Source of the DNA: CAYUHK01 sp964475165
Lineage (GTDB): Bacteria; Verrucomicrobiota; Kiritimatiellia; JAAZAB01
Direction: 5' to 3'
NCBI GenBank assembly: GCA_964475165.1
Contig: CAYYVN010000003.1
Coordinates: forward strand, 1 to 64,000
Length of the DNA stretch: 64,000 nucleotides
In this document: piece by piece, positions 35,230-44,447 of the stretch
Layout of the letters: every line of letters starts with the position of its first letter
Position numbering within the stretch: position 1 is the first letter of the stretch
Notes under the pieces: generated by a model
Database searches by the model: none
Told to the model about the DNA's origin: nothing
The model's input: only the letters and a program-made list of their open reading frames with translations
Made by a program: the position numbers and the translations under genes

Positions 35230-36531
35230 TTAACCCCGACTAACTTGTTTATTACGCCAGTAATTGATGAAGGATAATAGCAGCCCACAATAAATCCATT
35301 GGAATGCCAGGGCGATGATGGAGCTGGAACTGATGCTGGCAAAAGCAAACCCCACCCAACCCATCAGAAAGGCATCGCCCATGATGAGTTCCGCGCGCTC
35401 ATGCGCGCGCCGGCGAATTTTCCAGAGATGAAAAAATATGCTCATATAAAAAATCAGATAGCCCACAAAAACACAGAGTCCTCCATTAACGATGAGCTCC
35501 ACCCACCAGTTGTGAACCTTGGTTATTTCACCGGTCGGGAAGATGCTTCTATGCTCCATATAATATTCGGCATTCCCGGCCCCCACGCCCAGACCAAAGG
35601 ATTGGGCCGTGAAATAGAGAGAGTTTTTGATCAGATTCACCCGAATATTAACTGAGGAATCAGCACCGGCTTGCAACTCGGTGGGGTCCAAAGACTTGAT
35701 CTGCTCTTCAAGCGTTGCCGTTATATTCAGCGCCTTTTCCGGAAAGATAAAGAAGATCAGGGCGCCCAGACCCAGGACGGCAATCAGGGCTGTGATTTTT
35801 TTGGGCAGCCTGAGCAGGAAAACAAGCCAGAACAATAAGCCCATCAGAACCGCGACATAACAGGCCCGCGATTGCGTCTCGATTAATAGCCATATCCCCG
35901 CGGCGAGCACGGGAAGACCGATCAAGCGGACCTTCAAGCTGGGATAATGCCAAACAAGCGAGAGAACCATGGGGAGAGATAGAGCCAGAAACAGCGCAAA
36001 ATCATTGGGGTTACGGAAAACGGCGGTCGGCATGAAAGCCACCCAATACCGACTCTCCCCATAGAGTCCTGAAACCCTGAGATGCGCGCCGGTGGTGACC
36101 TCCCAGGCCCCCACCGCCATCAGCGCCAAAAACAGCACCAACCATAATCCATAAAGCCGTTTGATATGGGCTAACTGCCGGAAATAATAAACCGTAAAAA
36201 AAACGACGGAAACACCAATTAAAATAAAGATAATATATCTTAAGGCAGCGCCCTTATCGGCCGCCCACAGCATAGAGATAGCGGCATAGCCCAACCAGAA
36301 AAACAAGAACTTCAGATAGTTGGTTACCCTGAGAAACGAGACCTCCAGCCGGCCTTGGTTCTGCAATACATTGATCACAAAAACAAGCCACATGGCGAGG
36401 ATCAGCCAACGGAAGGGGAACATATGAAAACCACCGACCTGGATCGCACCCCAGAGCGTGCCCACATAAGCAGCGATGACGGTCAGGTAATAGATGAGCT
36501 GCTGAAAAGAAGATGATCTTTGGTTGTGCAT
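35230..36531 (-). CDS. wzy: O-antigen polymerase/ligase-like protein (Wzy/WaaL superfamily)
   Basis: This polytopic protein of about 433 residues has 10-12 hydrophobic helices. The large periplasmic loop with the Wzy_C pattern runs from GADSSVNIRVNLIKNSLYF through GLGVGAGNAEYYMEHRSIF to TKVHNWWVELIVNGG. The H-N pair (KVHNWW) and the Arg in IETQSRACYVAVL are typical. Within a locus that also encodes Wzx it is best read as the repeat-unit polymerase, though WaaL-type ligase is possible. ATG 36531 has AAGG 7 nt upstream; ATG 36537 is the alternative. Confidence 0.85.
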   Translation of the reverse strand: MHNQRSSSFQQLIYYLTVIAAYVGTLWGAIQVGGFHMFPFRWLILAMWLVFVINVLQNQGRLEVSFLRVTNYLKFLFFWLGYAAISMLWAADKGAALRYIIFILIGVSVVFFTVYYFRQLAHIKRLYGLWLVLFLALMAVGAWEVTTGAHLRVSGLYGESRYWVAFMPTAVFRNPNDFALFLALSLPMVLSLVWHYPSLKVRLIGLPVLAAGIWLLIETQSRACYVAVLMGLLFWLVFLLRLPKKITALIAVLGLGALIFFIFPEKALNITATLEEQIKSLDPTELQAGADSSVNIRVNLIKNSLYFTAQSFGLGVGAGNAEYYMEHRSIFPTGEITKVHNWWVELIVNGGLCVFVGYLIFYMSIFFHLWKIRRRAHERAELIMGDAFLMGWVGFAFASISSSSIIALAFQWIYCGLLLSFINYWRNKQVSRG

Positions 36532-36655
36532 TACCATGCCTTAATAATGTGCTAATAAAAGTGGAATATTGCAAACAACCTGATAGAGCTCGGGACAGTG
36601 CACTCCAGTATAAAATTAGGACGTTATGCCGCAATGATTCAGGCGCTGTATTACT

Positions 36656-37873
36656 TTAATGGAGCAACTGGCTCAGAGCTTTAATTTCCGCTGCCATCCG
36701 CTCGTCCCATGTCCAAAAATGCTCTTTGGCAAACGCAAGGGCATTGGCACCCAATTGTTGCCTGAGCTGTTCATCGGTCAACAGGTTTAGGATGGTAGTC
36801 GATACAGCCGGTAGGTCTTCATATTCCAGCAACACCCCATTATACCCGTTCCGGATAATGCGCCCTGTATCACCATTATTTAAGGTGATAATACATTTGC
36901 CCGCCATCATTGCTTCCAGCAAAGGATTGCCTACATTACTCATATCATACAAAGAAAGAAAAATATCTGCGGCGGCTAAATATTGAAAAATCTTTGCGTG
37001 CGCGATAGCGCCTTCAAAACGAACATGCGAGGCAACATCTATTTTCATAGCAAGCGCCTCTAATGCACTGCGCTCAGGGCCATCGCCTACGATAACCAGA
37101 AGAGTATCGGGCCATTTGCGGATCACATCAGGCAAGGCTATAATGGTACGTTCCACTCGTTTCCAGCCAACTAAACGGCTGATGGTTAGCAGTACATTAG
37201 CTTGGTTTATGACAAGGAGTTTTTTAGCATCCGGCTGCTGTGGTAGCTTTTCGAAAGCGTCCCAATCAACTCCATTCATCCAAAACTTTACACGCTTGGT
37301 TTCGACGCTATATTTTTCCAGCACTTTATCGCCTTGCGTTCCATCATTGGTCATGATTACAAGATCCGTCGGCATCCGAAGTGCTAGCGCGTGATCCCAC
37401 GCCCTTAGGCTGATAAATTTTTTATGAGACCAAAAAGTTCCCATGACTGTTCCCTGAAAGCGTGAGACCATAGGAACATGCCAAAGCTTTGATAAAATCT
37501 TGGCCGCGGGCACCCCCGCTATCTCATAACCATACACCACATCTATTTTATATCTGCGTGAGAGCCGGATCGCTTTTAAGAGCACGGTTACTTGAAAATA
37601 AAGCCACCAGATAATCTTGATAAAATAGCCAACCTTTTTAATACGCATCATGCGTCTAAGAAACAATGCATCAAAGCGTATTATGTGAATATTATCATGA
37701 ATTTGATCATCGCCGCCAGCTCCGAGCCTATTCCCCGTAATGAAGAAGACATGCCAGCCCGCGCGCGCATAACCAGAGAGGGTTTGATAAAGCGCTGGGC
37801 CGCCTCTACCCTTACCCATTGACCAATAATCAAGAGCGGAAATAAGGAGAATATTTTTCTGCGAATCGGACAT
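36656..37873 (-). CDS. Glycosyltransferase family 4
   Basis: This 405-residue GT-B enzyme has ILLISALDYWSMGKGRGGPALYQTL at the N-terminus, VVYGYEIAGVPAAKIL, and a C-terminal domain with LLTISRLVGWKRVERTI, VGDGPERSALEALA and the NVGNPLLEAMMAGKCIITLN region (EX7E variant). Possible starts are 37873 (GAGAG Shine-Dalgarno) and 37897, where TAATG overlaps the stop of the preceding FrhB-like gene. This gene and its neighbours to 40.4 kb are noticeably AT-richer than the flanks. Confidence 0.86.
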   Translation of the reverse strand: MSDSQKNILLISALDYWSMGKGRGGPALYQTLSGYARAGWHVFFITGNRLGAGGDDQIHDNIHIIRFDALFLRRMMRIKKVGYFIKIIWWLYFQVTVLLKAIRLSRRYKIDVVYGYEIAGVPAAKILSKLWHVPMVSRFQGTVMGTFWSHKKFISLRAWDHALALRMPTDLVIMTNDGTQGDKVLEKYSVETKRVKFWMNGVDWDAFEKLPQQPDAKKLLVINQANVLLTISRLVGWKRVERTIIALPDVIRKWPDTLLVIVGDGPERSALEALAMKIDVASHVRFEGAIAHAKIFQYLAAADIFLSLYDMSNVGNPLLEAMMAGKCIITLNNGDTGRIIRNGYNGVLLEYEDLPAVSTTILNLLTDEQLRQQLGANALAFAKEHFWTWDERMAAEIKALSQLLH

Positions 37874-37896
37874 TTGCTCTCTCTGGCCTCGTTTCA

Positions 37897-39237
37897 TTAT
37901 GTGGGACACCGGCCACAACAGGATACCAGCCGCCTCAGTGCGTATCGTATGGCTCTCTTGAAAAAATACATAACTTCGGCAGCCGCCTGTTTTCTCTTGG
38001 CGGCGGCCCTTTGAGCGGATTGGAGTCTGGCGCTCTCCTGGGGATCACCGCTCAAATACACCCGTCGAGAATAATCCAGGCGCATCTTAATAGCCTGGGA
38101 TTGCTTTTGCGTGGGGTTAACATATGGCACAGCAGCGCAAGCGCCGACATTCACGGGCAGTGGATAACCTTTTTGGCGGCAATAGGCAACTGCTGAAAAA
38201 AATTGCGTTTTAAGCCGACCATCAACTGTCTGCCCCCTGATCACATCTTTAACGGGCACCTCAGCCACATCAATATAGCCCTGTTGTACAGCACCTTCAA
38301 GGAGGGCCTTCCCCTTTTCTGTTCTTACAACTATGATGCTATTGCCGGTTTTATTTTCTGCATGATCTATGCCCCAGGGGTCGCCCACGACCAGATCGCT
38401 CTGGGCATTCATCTGATCAAAGCAGAGCAGGCAGCGATAGGCTTCGTATGCGGATTTTAATCTGTGCCGGATTTTTTTATCCAAGATATAATTTTTATCG
38501 GCTGCATAAATCTTTACATGGCCCGGCCAATCGCCGGCGCTTTTATCCCTGAAACGGAAATCATTGATCTGAGCATTGCGGCAGCCGGCCAGAGAGATCA
38601 GCTCATCGATATATGCACCGGAATATTGCCCGGCACAAATCAACCCGATCGTATAAGCCGGCACGCCCAGGGTGGGATTTATAGCCCGGATAAGTTTCAA
38701 GCTCTCGGCCTGGCATCCCAAAACCACCGCCGCCATCCTTTTATCCTTGTTAGCCAGGATGGTTTTGACAACTGATGATTGGCTGTAATAGGAACCGGCC
38801 CCGGCCAATACAGCTTGCCGAGTGGTGGCATAGACAGCCAGTGGCCGCCTGTCCTGTGAGGAAAACTGGTTGACGACCGCTCCTTGAATCAAGCGCTCTT
38901 CAAGCAGATAACACAATAGCGCGCTGACAATGCCGCCGCTTTGTGCTTTTTGCCTGATTTCCTGATCGACCGCATGGCCGATATAGGCACTCAGGGATAT
39001 CCCATGAAATGGATCACTAGCACCAACAACCATTACCTGATTCTCGGGCACGCTGGGACACACTTTGCGGCACAGGCCGCAGTTGGTGCATTGCTCCATC
39101 CTGATAGCCGCGACCAGATAGCCAGCAGCGTTGACGAGCATCTCTATGGCCTGCGTCGGGCAAATACCGCTGCACGCGCCGCACGCTGTACAAAGTGCGT
39201 TAGCCACCACTGCTTGAATGTTTTTTGCTTCGCTCAT
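37897..39237 (-). CDS. Ferredoxin-type FrhB-family (F420 hydrogenase beta subunit-like) protein of EPS locus
   Basis: This 446-residue protein has an N-terminal 2x[4Fe-4S] module (C16-x2-C-x2-C-x3-C in CTACGACSGICP, and C50 onward in CTNCGLCRKVCP). FrhB N- and C-terminal domains follow (AQSGGIVSALLCYLLEE; CLLCFDQMNAQSDLVVGDPWG). Such proteins use flavin and recur in polysaccharide loci beside pyruvyl transferases, as here, where they are thought to reduce or modify a sugar or its substituent. F420 use is not implied. It sits 10 bp after the pyruvyl transferase. Confidence 0.88.
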   Translation of the reverse strand: MSEAKNIQAVVANALCTACGACSGICPTQAIEMLVNAAGYLVAAIRMEQCTNCGLCRKVCPSVPENQVMVVGASDPFHGISLSAYIGHAVDQEIRQKAQSGGIVSALLCYLLEERLIQGAVVNQFSSQDRRPLAVYATTRQAVLAGAGSYYSQSSVVKTILANKDKRMAAVVLGCQAESLKLIRAINPTLGVPAYTIGLICAGQYSGAYIDELISLAGCRNAQINDFRFRDKSAGDWPGHVKIYAADKNYILDKKIRHRLKSAYEAYRCLLCFDQMNAQSDLVVGDPWGIDHAENKTGNSIIVVRTEKGKALLEGAVQQGYIDVAEVPVKDVIRGQTVDGRLKTQFFSAVAYCRQKGYPLPVNVGACAAVPYVNPTQKQSQAIKMRLDYSRRVYLSGDPQESARLQSAQRAAAKRKQAAAEVMYFFKRAIRYALRRLVSCCGRCPT

Positions 39238-39247
39238 TATAGATGGC

Positions 39248-40441
39248 TTATTTCATGAACATGAGCCTGCCAGCGGCTAGGACTTGTTGCTGGACCATAT
39301 CGCAGCGACCAACGATTTTATTTTTTTCATTCTGGCGGTTTTGCCATAGTTCATCGAATTTTTGGATTAACGCGGCAGAGGAACAGTTTGCGCTGGAGAT
39401 GATCCAGCGGCCTTGTTCGTAAAGTTCCATCAATTCATCGTATTTATAATGCCAGCCGATCACCAAGAGTGGCACGCCGGCCGAAAGGGCCGCAACGCAA
39501 GAATGGTAGCGGCTTGCGATCAGGACTTCGCAATGGGTAATTGCCGTTTTGATCTGTGTACTGTTCATTGAGGCTGCATCCAGAATGCTCACTCTATCCT
39601 TCTGGCCGCAGGCGTTTTTGATCTGTTCGGCCACATAAGCATCATCTTGTTTGGAGCCGGGATGGAGTTCATTCGGGATCAGCCGCACGCTATAACCCGT
39701 TGTGGAGTTGATATGGTTGATCAGATTGGCCAGGCAGGCAATGTATGGCTCCTCTGATTTCCATTGGTTAATGATCTGATAACTGACCGAAAGGCCTATG
39801 AATTGATCGACGGCCTTTGCCGCCGGATCAGGGAGCATTAAATTAGCCATATCTGGGGAGACGGTTATTTTTTTGGTTACGCCAGCAACCACGCCCAATT
39901 GCCTGGCACTCTCATGCTCCCGGGCGCAGATGACATCAAAAATATATCCAGCAGCAAAGCGCGCAGCTAACGCTTCTCCCCGGGAAGAAATGGGGCCATA
40001 GCTGGCCGGGGTTTTCACCGTTTTTTTGCCATATAATTTGGCGATCAGGCTGATCAGAAAAAAGCCGATGGTACGCCTAAGCGCTCGCATGCGTGTGGGC
40101 TCGCTTTTGGCAAAATGGTCACAAAAATATATTCCGTATAAATTGGCGATGATATCCGCCGATTTTATATGAGCCAAAAAGGCGGCGCGCTTGTTATCTC
40201 TTGGCGTAATACCCACTTTATAAAGAAGAGCATCCCTCAACATGCGCAAAGGTTTTTGGTAAGGGATCTCGTCTACGGTGAAGCCCATATCGCTGACAGC
40301 CACGGCGTGCGGCTGGGTGCGCTGATAACACACGATTTCATAATGAGCATGTAGCTTCTTGATAATTTCACGCACACCGTGCATTAAAGATGGCCCGCCA
40401 AAATTATTTTCCGCTTGCACTCCATATAAAAAAATCTTCAT
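39248..40441 (-). CDS. Polysaccharide pyruvyl transferase family protein
   Basis: This 397-residue CsaB/WcaK-like protein would add pyruvate ketal from PEP to a sugar of the glycan, or act in a related transfer. Family features are the N-terminal MKIFLYGVQAENNFGGPSLMHGV, mid ICAREHESARQLG, VSPDMANLMLP and the C-terminal CEVLIASRYHSCVAALSAGVPLLVIGWHYKYDELM with the conserved R-x-H. A GGAGGGGG Shine-Dalgarno lies just before the ATG. It is paired with the FrhB-like gene downstream. Confidence 0.9.
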   Translation of the reverse strand: MKIFLYGVQAENNFGGPSLMHGVREIIKKLHAHYEIVCYQRTQPHAVAVSDMGFTVDEIPYQKPLRMLRDALLYKVGITPRDNKRAAFLAHIKSADIIANLYGIYFCDHFAKSEPTRMRALRRTIGFFLISLIAKLYGKKTVKTPASYGPISSRGEALAARFAAGYIFDVICAREHESARQLGVVAGVTKKITVSPDMANLMLPDPAAKAVDQFIGLSVSYQIINQWKSEEPYIACLANLINHINSTTGYSVRLIPNELHPGSKQDDAYVAEQIKNACGQKDRVSILDAASMNSTQIKTAITHCEVLIASRYHSCVAALSAGVPLLVIGWHYKYDELMELYEQGRWIISSANCSSAALIQKFDELWQNRQNEKNKIVGRCDMVQQQVLAAGRLMFMK

Positions 40442-40478
40442 GACCCCCTCCCCCGATTAGCGTTGCGCATATTAGCGG

Positions 40479-41972
40479 CTAGCTGTGTTTCAAAAGCATG
40501 TTTCTTATCCTGGAATATATGCGGCGCATTTCTTCCTGTAAGGCTTGAATGCGGAACACCCAGACAACAGCCGCCAAGGCGATAACATAAACCAGAGCAT
40601 TCAAAGCCAGCATAGCCACCGGCGGCAGAACTGGGTCGAGGAAGGGCTTGATGATCAAAAGAGGGATGCCGGGCAGGGCCGCCACCCAGGTTAAGCGTAA
40701 AACATTTTGAAAGGGGAGCACTTCCTGCCAGCGGCAGCCGACGGCCCAGCTGATAGTCGCCATATTCCATACGCTGTTGACGGCATAGAGCGCAATAATG
40801 GTCCCGATTATCGCCCCTATAAATCCAAACCATTTCACGAGGATTATGCTCAGAACAACATTAGCAACCAAGCTGACGGCTGAGCGGTGCATAATGGTTT
40901 TATTTAAGCCCAGCGCCATCTGAAGAGAGCCGTATTGAGCAATACGGATAGGCAGGATCAATAGATACAAACGGAAGGGCAGGACGCTGCCGGCATATTT
41001 GGAAGAAAACAATGTCAAAATAAATGGCTCGGCACTGACCATTAAAAACATCATGACGGGAATCAGAATCAGGGCGGACTTATCCGCCGCTTGGCTAAAC
41101 AGAGCCAGGGCTGCACGCTTATCTCCGCCAGCCACCATGCGCCGTAAATCCGGCTGAATAACGGCGGCGATAGATCCGGTAATAATTCCCACCAGCGGGA
41201 TTTCAATCGCGCCGTTGGAATAGACCGCAAAACTCGCAGGATCGCACATGGAGGAAACGATGATTTTATCCAGTTGCTGAAAAATGGAGCCCAAGGCGCT
41301 GGCTGTGACCAGCGGCATGCTGAAAAACAGCAGGGTTTTCATGCCCTGCCAGCTGGGTCGCCAATCATCCCGTGGGGCAACTCGCAACATCAGGCGGATC
41401 CCGATCATTCCGATAGCAACGCCAATGGCGACTTGCGCGATCACCATGGCTTCGGGCTTTTTCCAATAAAGGCAGGCCCCAATAATACCAGCCCCCAATA
41501 CCAGGTTGGTCAGGATATTATAGATAGTCAGCCGCTTGATCTGCTGCTGGACCACCATCACCGATGCCAGCAGGCCCGCCGGCAACATCACCAAGGGGAG
41601 CGGGACCAGATAAACCAGAGTGTTCACAATGGCCGGGTTAGAAAACCGCTTGGCGAGCACATGATTGCCGCCGAGTGCGATGAATAAAGCGTAGAGCGAC
41701 CCCATCACCAGCATCATTACCAAGGCATCCACCACTATGCCCCGCCCTCGCTTTTTTTCTGTCGGCAGAAAATAATAGATCCCATGGGTGATGCCCAGCG
41801 AGAGCAAGGGCATAGCCACCTGATAGGCCAAGAGTGTCTGGCGGTAGGTAGCCAGTTCCGTCTGGCTCAATACTCTGGCCATCACCATGCCGGCAATAAG
41901 CCCCACAATGGTATTGAAGGTCTGGCCCAAAGAAAGAGCCGTCACCTTGCTTGTTTTAGAAGAAAGACTCAT
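40479..41972 (-). CDS. wzx: Polysaccharide flippase (Wzx/RfbX family)
   Basis: This 497-residue membrane protein has about 12-14 hydrophobic helices and the MATE/MOP-type N-terminus (ALSLGQTFNTIVGLIAGMVMARVLSQTELATYRQ). It would flip undecaprenyl-linked repeat units to the periplasmic face for Wzy. No Shine-Dalgarno is evident. A short repeat shared with the region upstream of wecB (TTTTTTAGATGTAGA read on the plus strand) lies about 20 bp before the ATG. Confidence 0.9.
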   Translation of the reverse strand: MSLSSKTSKVTALSLGQTFNTIVGLIAGMVMARVLSQTELATYRQTLLAYQVAMPLLSLGITHGIYYFLPTEKKRGRGIVVDALVMMLVMGSLYALFIALGGNHVLAKRFSNPAIVNTLVYLVPLPLVMLPAGLLASVMVVQQQIKRLTIYNILTNLVLGAGIIGACLYWKKPEAMVIAQVAIGVAIGMIGIRLMLRVAPRDDWRPSWQGMKTLLFFSMPLVTASALGSIFQQLDKIIVSSMCDPASFAVYSNGAIEIPLVGIITGSIAAVIQPDLRRMVAGGDKRAALALFSQAADKSALILIPVMMFLMVSAEPFILTLFSSKYAGSVLPFRLYLLILPIRIAQYGSLQMALGLNKTIMHRSAVSLVANVVLSIILVKWFGFIGAIIGTIIALYAVNSVWNMATISWAVGCRWQEVLPFQNVLRLTWVAALPGIPLLIIKPFLDPVLPPVAMLALNALVYVIALAAVVWVFRIQALQEEMRRIYSRIRNMLLKHS

Positions 41973-41982
41973 TCGAGGTCAG

Positions 41983-42005
41983 TCATTTATTTTTTAGATG
42001 TAGAA
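41983..42005. repeat. Short repeat, copy 1, left of wecB
   Basis: Contains TTTTTTAGATGTAGA within TTTA-rich DNA. A close relative (TTTTTTAGATGCAGA) is at 43349-43363, so wecB is bracketed by two direct copies. Preceding bases also match partly (GGTCAGTC versus GGCCAGCC). Confidence 0.4.
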
Positions 42006-42101
42006 CCGGGTTCCTGGCCAGCACACTCTTCTTTCCATCCGCAGGAAAACGCTGAGCATTTTCTTGGCGCACTTGCCATGCTGGCAGCATGATCTGGGCG
42101 G

Positions 42102-43160
42102 TTAACCCCGTTCGCCCAGTAGCGCCGCGCAACGCGCGGCCGCCTGGCCATCTCCGTAGAGCTCCGGCCGCGCCGCCGGCGGAGCGAAAGAGCGCACCAA
42201 TTCCAGGATACGCTCCATCTCCGCCCCCGCCACCACATTCCAGCCCGCCGCGACTGTCTCCACCCACTCGGTCTGTTCACGCAAGGTAATACAAGGCACA
42301 CCCAGCCAATAAGCTTCCTTCTGGATACCGCCCGAATCGGTCAGGATCAGGCGCGCCGCCTGTTCGAGGGCCACCATATCCAAATAGCCCAAGGGCTCGA
42401 TGAAGCGGGGATTATCGGAGGCGGCCAGGCCGAGCTGGTCCAATTGCTTGCGCGTGCGCGGGTGCAGGGGCAGGATAACCGGTTCGGGAATGTGCGCAAA
42501 AGCTTCCATCAGCTGCCGCAGACGCTGGGGAGCGTCGGTATTTTCCGGGCGATGAATCGTGGCCAACAGATAATGGTCGGGGGTCAGGTGTAGCTTTTCG
42601 AGGATACGTGAGCGATTCCGCGCGGCGGCCAGCGCATAGCACAAAGCATCCGCCATAACATCCCCCACGACGTGCACCCCGCGGGTGATGCCTTCTGCCT
42701 TCAGATTCTCCGCGGCCTGCGCGCTGGGGCAAAGGAGCAGATCGGCGAGATGATCGGACACCAGGCGGTTAAGCTCCTCCGGCATGCGGCGATTGAAACT
42801 GCGTAAGCCGGCCTCCACATGGCCAATAGGGAGATGCAGTTTAGCAGCCGCCAGCGCACCGGCCAGGGTGGAGTTGGTATCGCCATAAACCAACACCCGT
42901 TCCGGCCGTTCCTTGAGTAATACATCCTCAATCCGCTCCAGCATCTGGCCGGTCTGCCAACCATGCGGCCCTGAGCCAACGGCGAGATTATAATCCGGCG
43001 GCGGAATACCCAGCTCATCAAAAAAAACTTCCGACATGTTACGGTCGTAATGCTGACCGGTATGCACGAGCACTTCGGAATGCCTCTGGCGCAGAACGCG
43101 GCTGAGCGGAGCGGCCTTGATGAACTGCGGACGAGCGCCAACTATGGTGACGATCTTCAT
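42102..43160 (-). CDS. wecB: UDP-N-acetylglucosamine 2-epimerase (non-hydrolysing)
   Basis: This 352-residue epimerase interconverts UDP-GlcNAc and UDP-ManNAc. Motifs are GARPQFIKAAPLSR near residue 7, HTGQHYDRNMSEVFFDELGI, GHVEAGLRSFNRRMPEELNR, HRPEN and DSGGIQKEAYWLGVPCITLREQTEW. The start at 43160 was chosen because the conserved KIVTIVGARPQF begins there with GGGGCGGG upstream. No UDP-ManNAc dehydrogenase (wecC) lies nearby. GC content is higher than in the adjacent wzx-to-GT block. Confidence 0.95.
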   Translation of the reverse strand: MKIVTIVGARPQFIKAAPLSRVLRQRHSEVLVHTGQHYDRNMSEVFFDELGIPPPDYNLAVGSGPHGWQTGQMLERIEDVLLKERPERVLVYGDTNSTLAGALAAAKLHLPIGHVEAGLRSFNRRMPEELNRLVSDHLADLLLCPSAQAAENLKAEGITRGVHVVGDVMADALCYALAAARNRSRILEKLHLTPDHYLLATIHRPENTDAPQRLRQLMEAFAHIPEPVILPLHPRTRKQLDQLGLAASDNPRFIEPLGYLDMVALEQAARLILTDSGGIQKEAYWLGVPCITLREQTEWVETVAAGWNVVAGAEMERILELVRSFAPPAARPELYGDGQAAARCAALLGERG

Positions 43161-43340
43161 ACTACCCGCCCCTCGCCACAGGCGGCGGATCCCGACCAAC
43201 GCCGGCTGGTCTCAGGAGCATAACAGCCACCCGCCAGCAGCTGCTTTTTGAGCGCTCTGGGTATGCGTTTCATAATGAGTAATGTGAGCTATGCCTCAAA
43301 AAAACTCAATGTCGAATTGCCGGGAACACTGGGGCCAGCC

Positions 43341-43363
43341 TTATTTGTTTTTTAGATGCAGAG
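43341..43363. repeat. Short repeat, copy 2, right of wecB
   Basis: TTATTTGTTTTTTAGATGCA and adjoining GA match the copy at 41983-42005 over the core TTTTTTAGATGYAGA. The 231-bp gap around it (43161-43391) shows a possible minus-strand TTGAGG...TATGAA pair with 19-nt spacing, and nothing else I can name. Confidence 0.4.
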
Positions 43364-43391
43364 CATTCTGTTCGGCCTGGGCCGGGCAGCG

Positions 43392-44366
43392 TTAAGGGGC
43401 TAGCCAGCGCAGAATCTCAATCTGCCCTTGGGGATCACGATAGACCCAAGCACAGATGCCAGCCGCTGCCCGGTTATGTTCCGCACTGGATATCACCATA
43501 AAATAACTGCTTTTAACATCAAAATATCCCTGCCAGGGATTGTCGGCGGAGGTCTTCAAGAGCTGGTTAAGGGGAGTCAGCGAAACCAAGGGGGCGGCCT
43601 CGCGCGTGATGCAGAGCGCTCGCGCCGCGCTGGTGTTTTGCTGCCCGAGCACAGCCAGAATTACATTGGTCTCGGCCGTATTAAGATTGATGGTGGTCAG
43701 AACATTGCTGCGCGGCGCGATATCGCCCCGTGGCGTCGGTAAAACTGTTAAGCCTGAGGGAAGAGCTGGCTCCGCTGATCCTGTTTGGGCCAGGACATAA
43801 ACTATCTCTCCCGGGCTTTCCATGGGCCGGCCAGATGTGGCCAACGGCGTCTGATCAGAGCCGGCTGGCGCTCCCGCCGGAGCTGTTGGATCGGCTTCTA
43901 TCCAATCCTGCAAGGCACGCGCCTGCCTGGCCGGATCGAGTTGCTGTGCCATTTTCAGCAGTTCGGCGACGACATCCCGCGGCTGGCGTTGAAAACTGAG
44001 CGGCAGTTTAACGGCCAGATTATTGATATTGAAGCAAGCCGTGGCATCTTCAATCCGCGTACGGGTGATAATGCCATTGGGCAAGAGACATTCTTCTGGT
44101 TGAGCCCAATCCTCCCCCAGATGATCCACCTGCAGATCGGTATCGGCGGCCAGGCGATCCAAAGCCGCCCAGGCGGCATCGAGGGCTGCCGCGCGCAAAT
44201 GCGCCCGCCAAGCTTGATTTTCTGCCCGTTTGAGCATCAGCCGGGCTGTGATTTGCCCTTGAATAACCAAGGTCACCAGCAGGCCCAGCAGGAGGAGCGT
44301 CAGAAGAAGCGTCATGCCGTCGGCGGTGGAAGCTGAAGAACGGTATTGACTACAATCCCCTGGCAT
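43392..44366 (-). CDS. gspK: Type II secretion minor pseudopilin GspK
   Basis: This 324-residue GspK-like protein caps the pseudopilus tip. A prepilin-peptidase site is visible as STADG|MTLLLTLLLLGLL. Like other GspK proteins it lacks the usual Glu at +5. The globular part has ATACFNINNLAV and LTTINLNTAETNVILAVLG, the duplicated SAM-like helices typical of the family. No other gsp genes flank it, so either it is the end of a scattered system or the remainder is elsewhere. Confidence 0.88.
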   Translation of the reverse strand: MPGDCSQYRSSASTADGMTLLLTLLLLGLLVTLVIQGQITARLMLKRAENQAWRAHLRAAALDAAWAALDRLAADTDLQVDHLGEDWAQPEECLLPNGIITRTRIEDATACFNINNLAVKLPLSFQRQPRDVVAELLKMAQQLDPARQARALQDWIEADPTAPAGAPAGSDQTPLATSGRPMESPGEIVYVLAQTGSAEPALPSGLTVLPTPRGDIAPRSNVLTTINLNTAETNVILAVLGQQNTSAARALCITREAAPLVSLTPLNQLLKTSADNPWQGYFDVKSSYFMVISSAEHNRAAAGICAWVYRDPQGQIEILRWLAP

Positions 44367-44447
44367 GGTGTATAGTCCGCATGAAAAGCCGGTTATATGC
44401 TGGCTCCATGATGACCTTAATTCGGCTGGAAGTCAAACCGTCCCATC

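Noticed and set aside
42070..42084. CATGCT-GGC-AGCATG hairpin after wecB as a terminator
   Set aside because: No T-run follows on the minus strand, and the stem is short.
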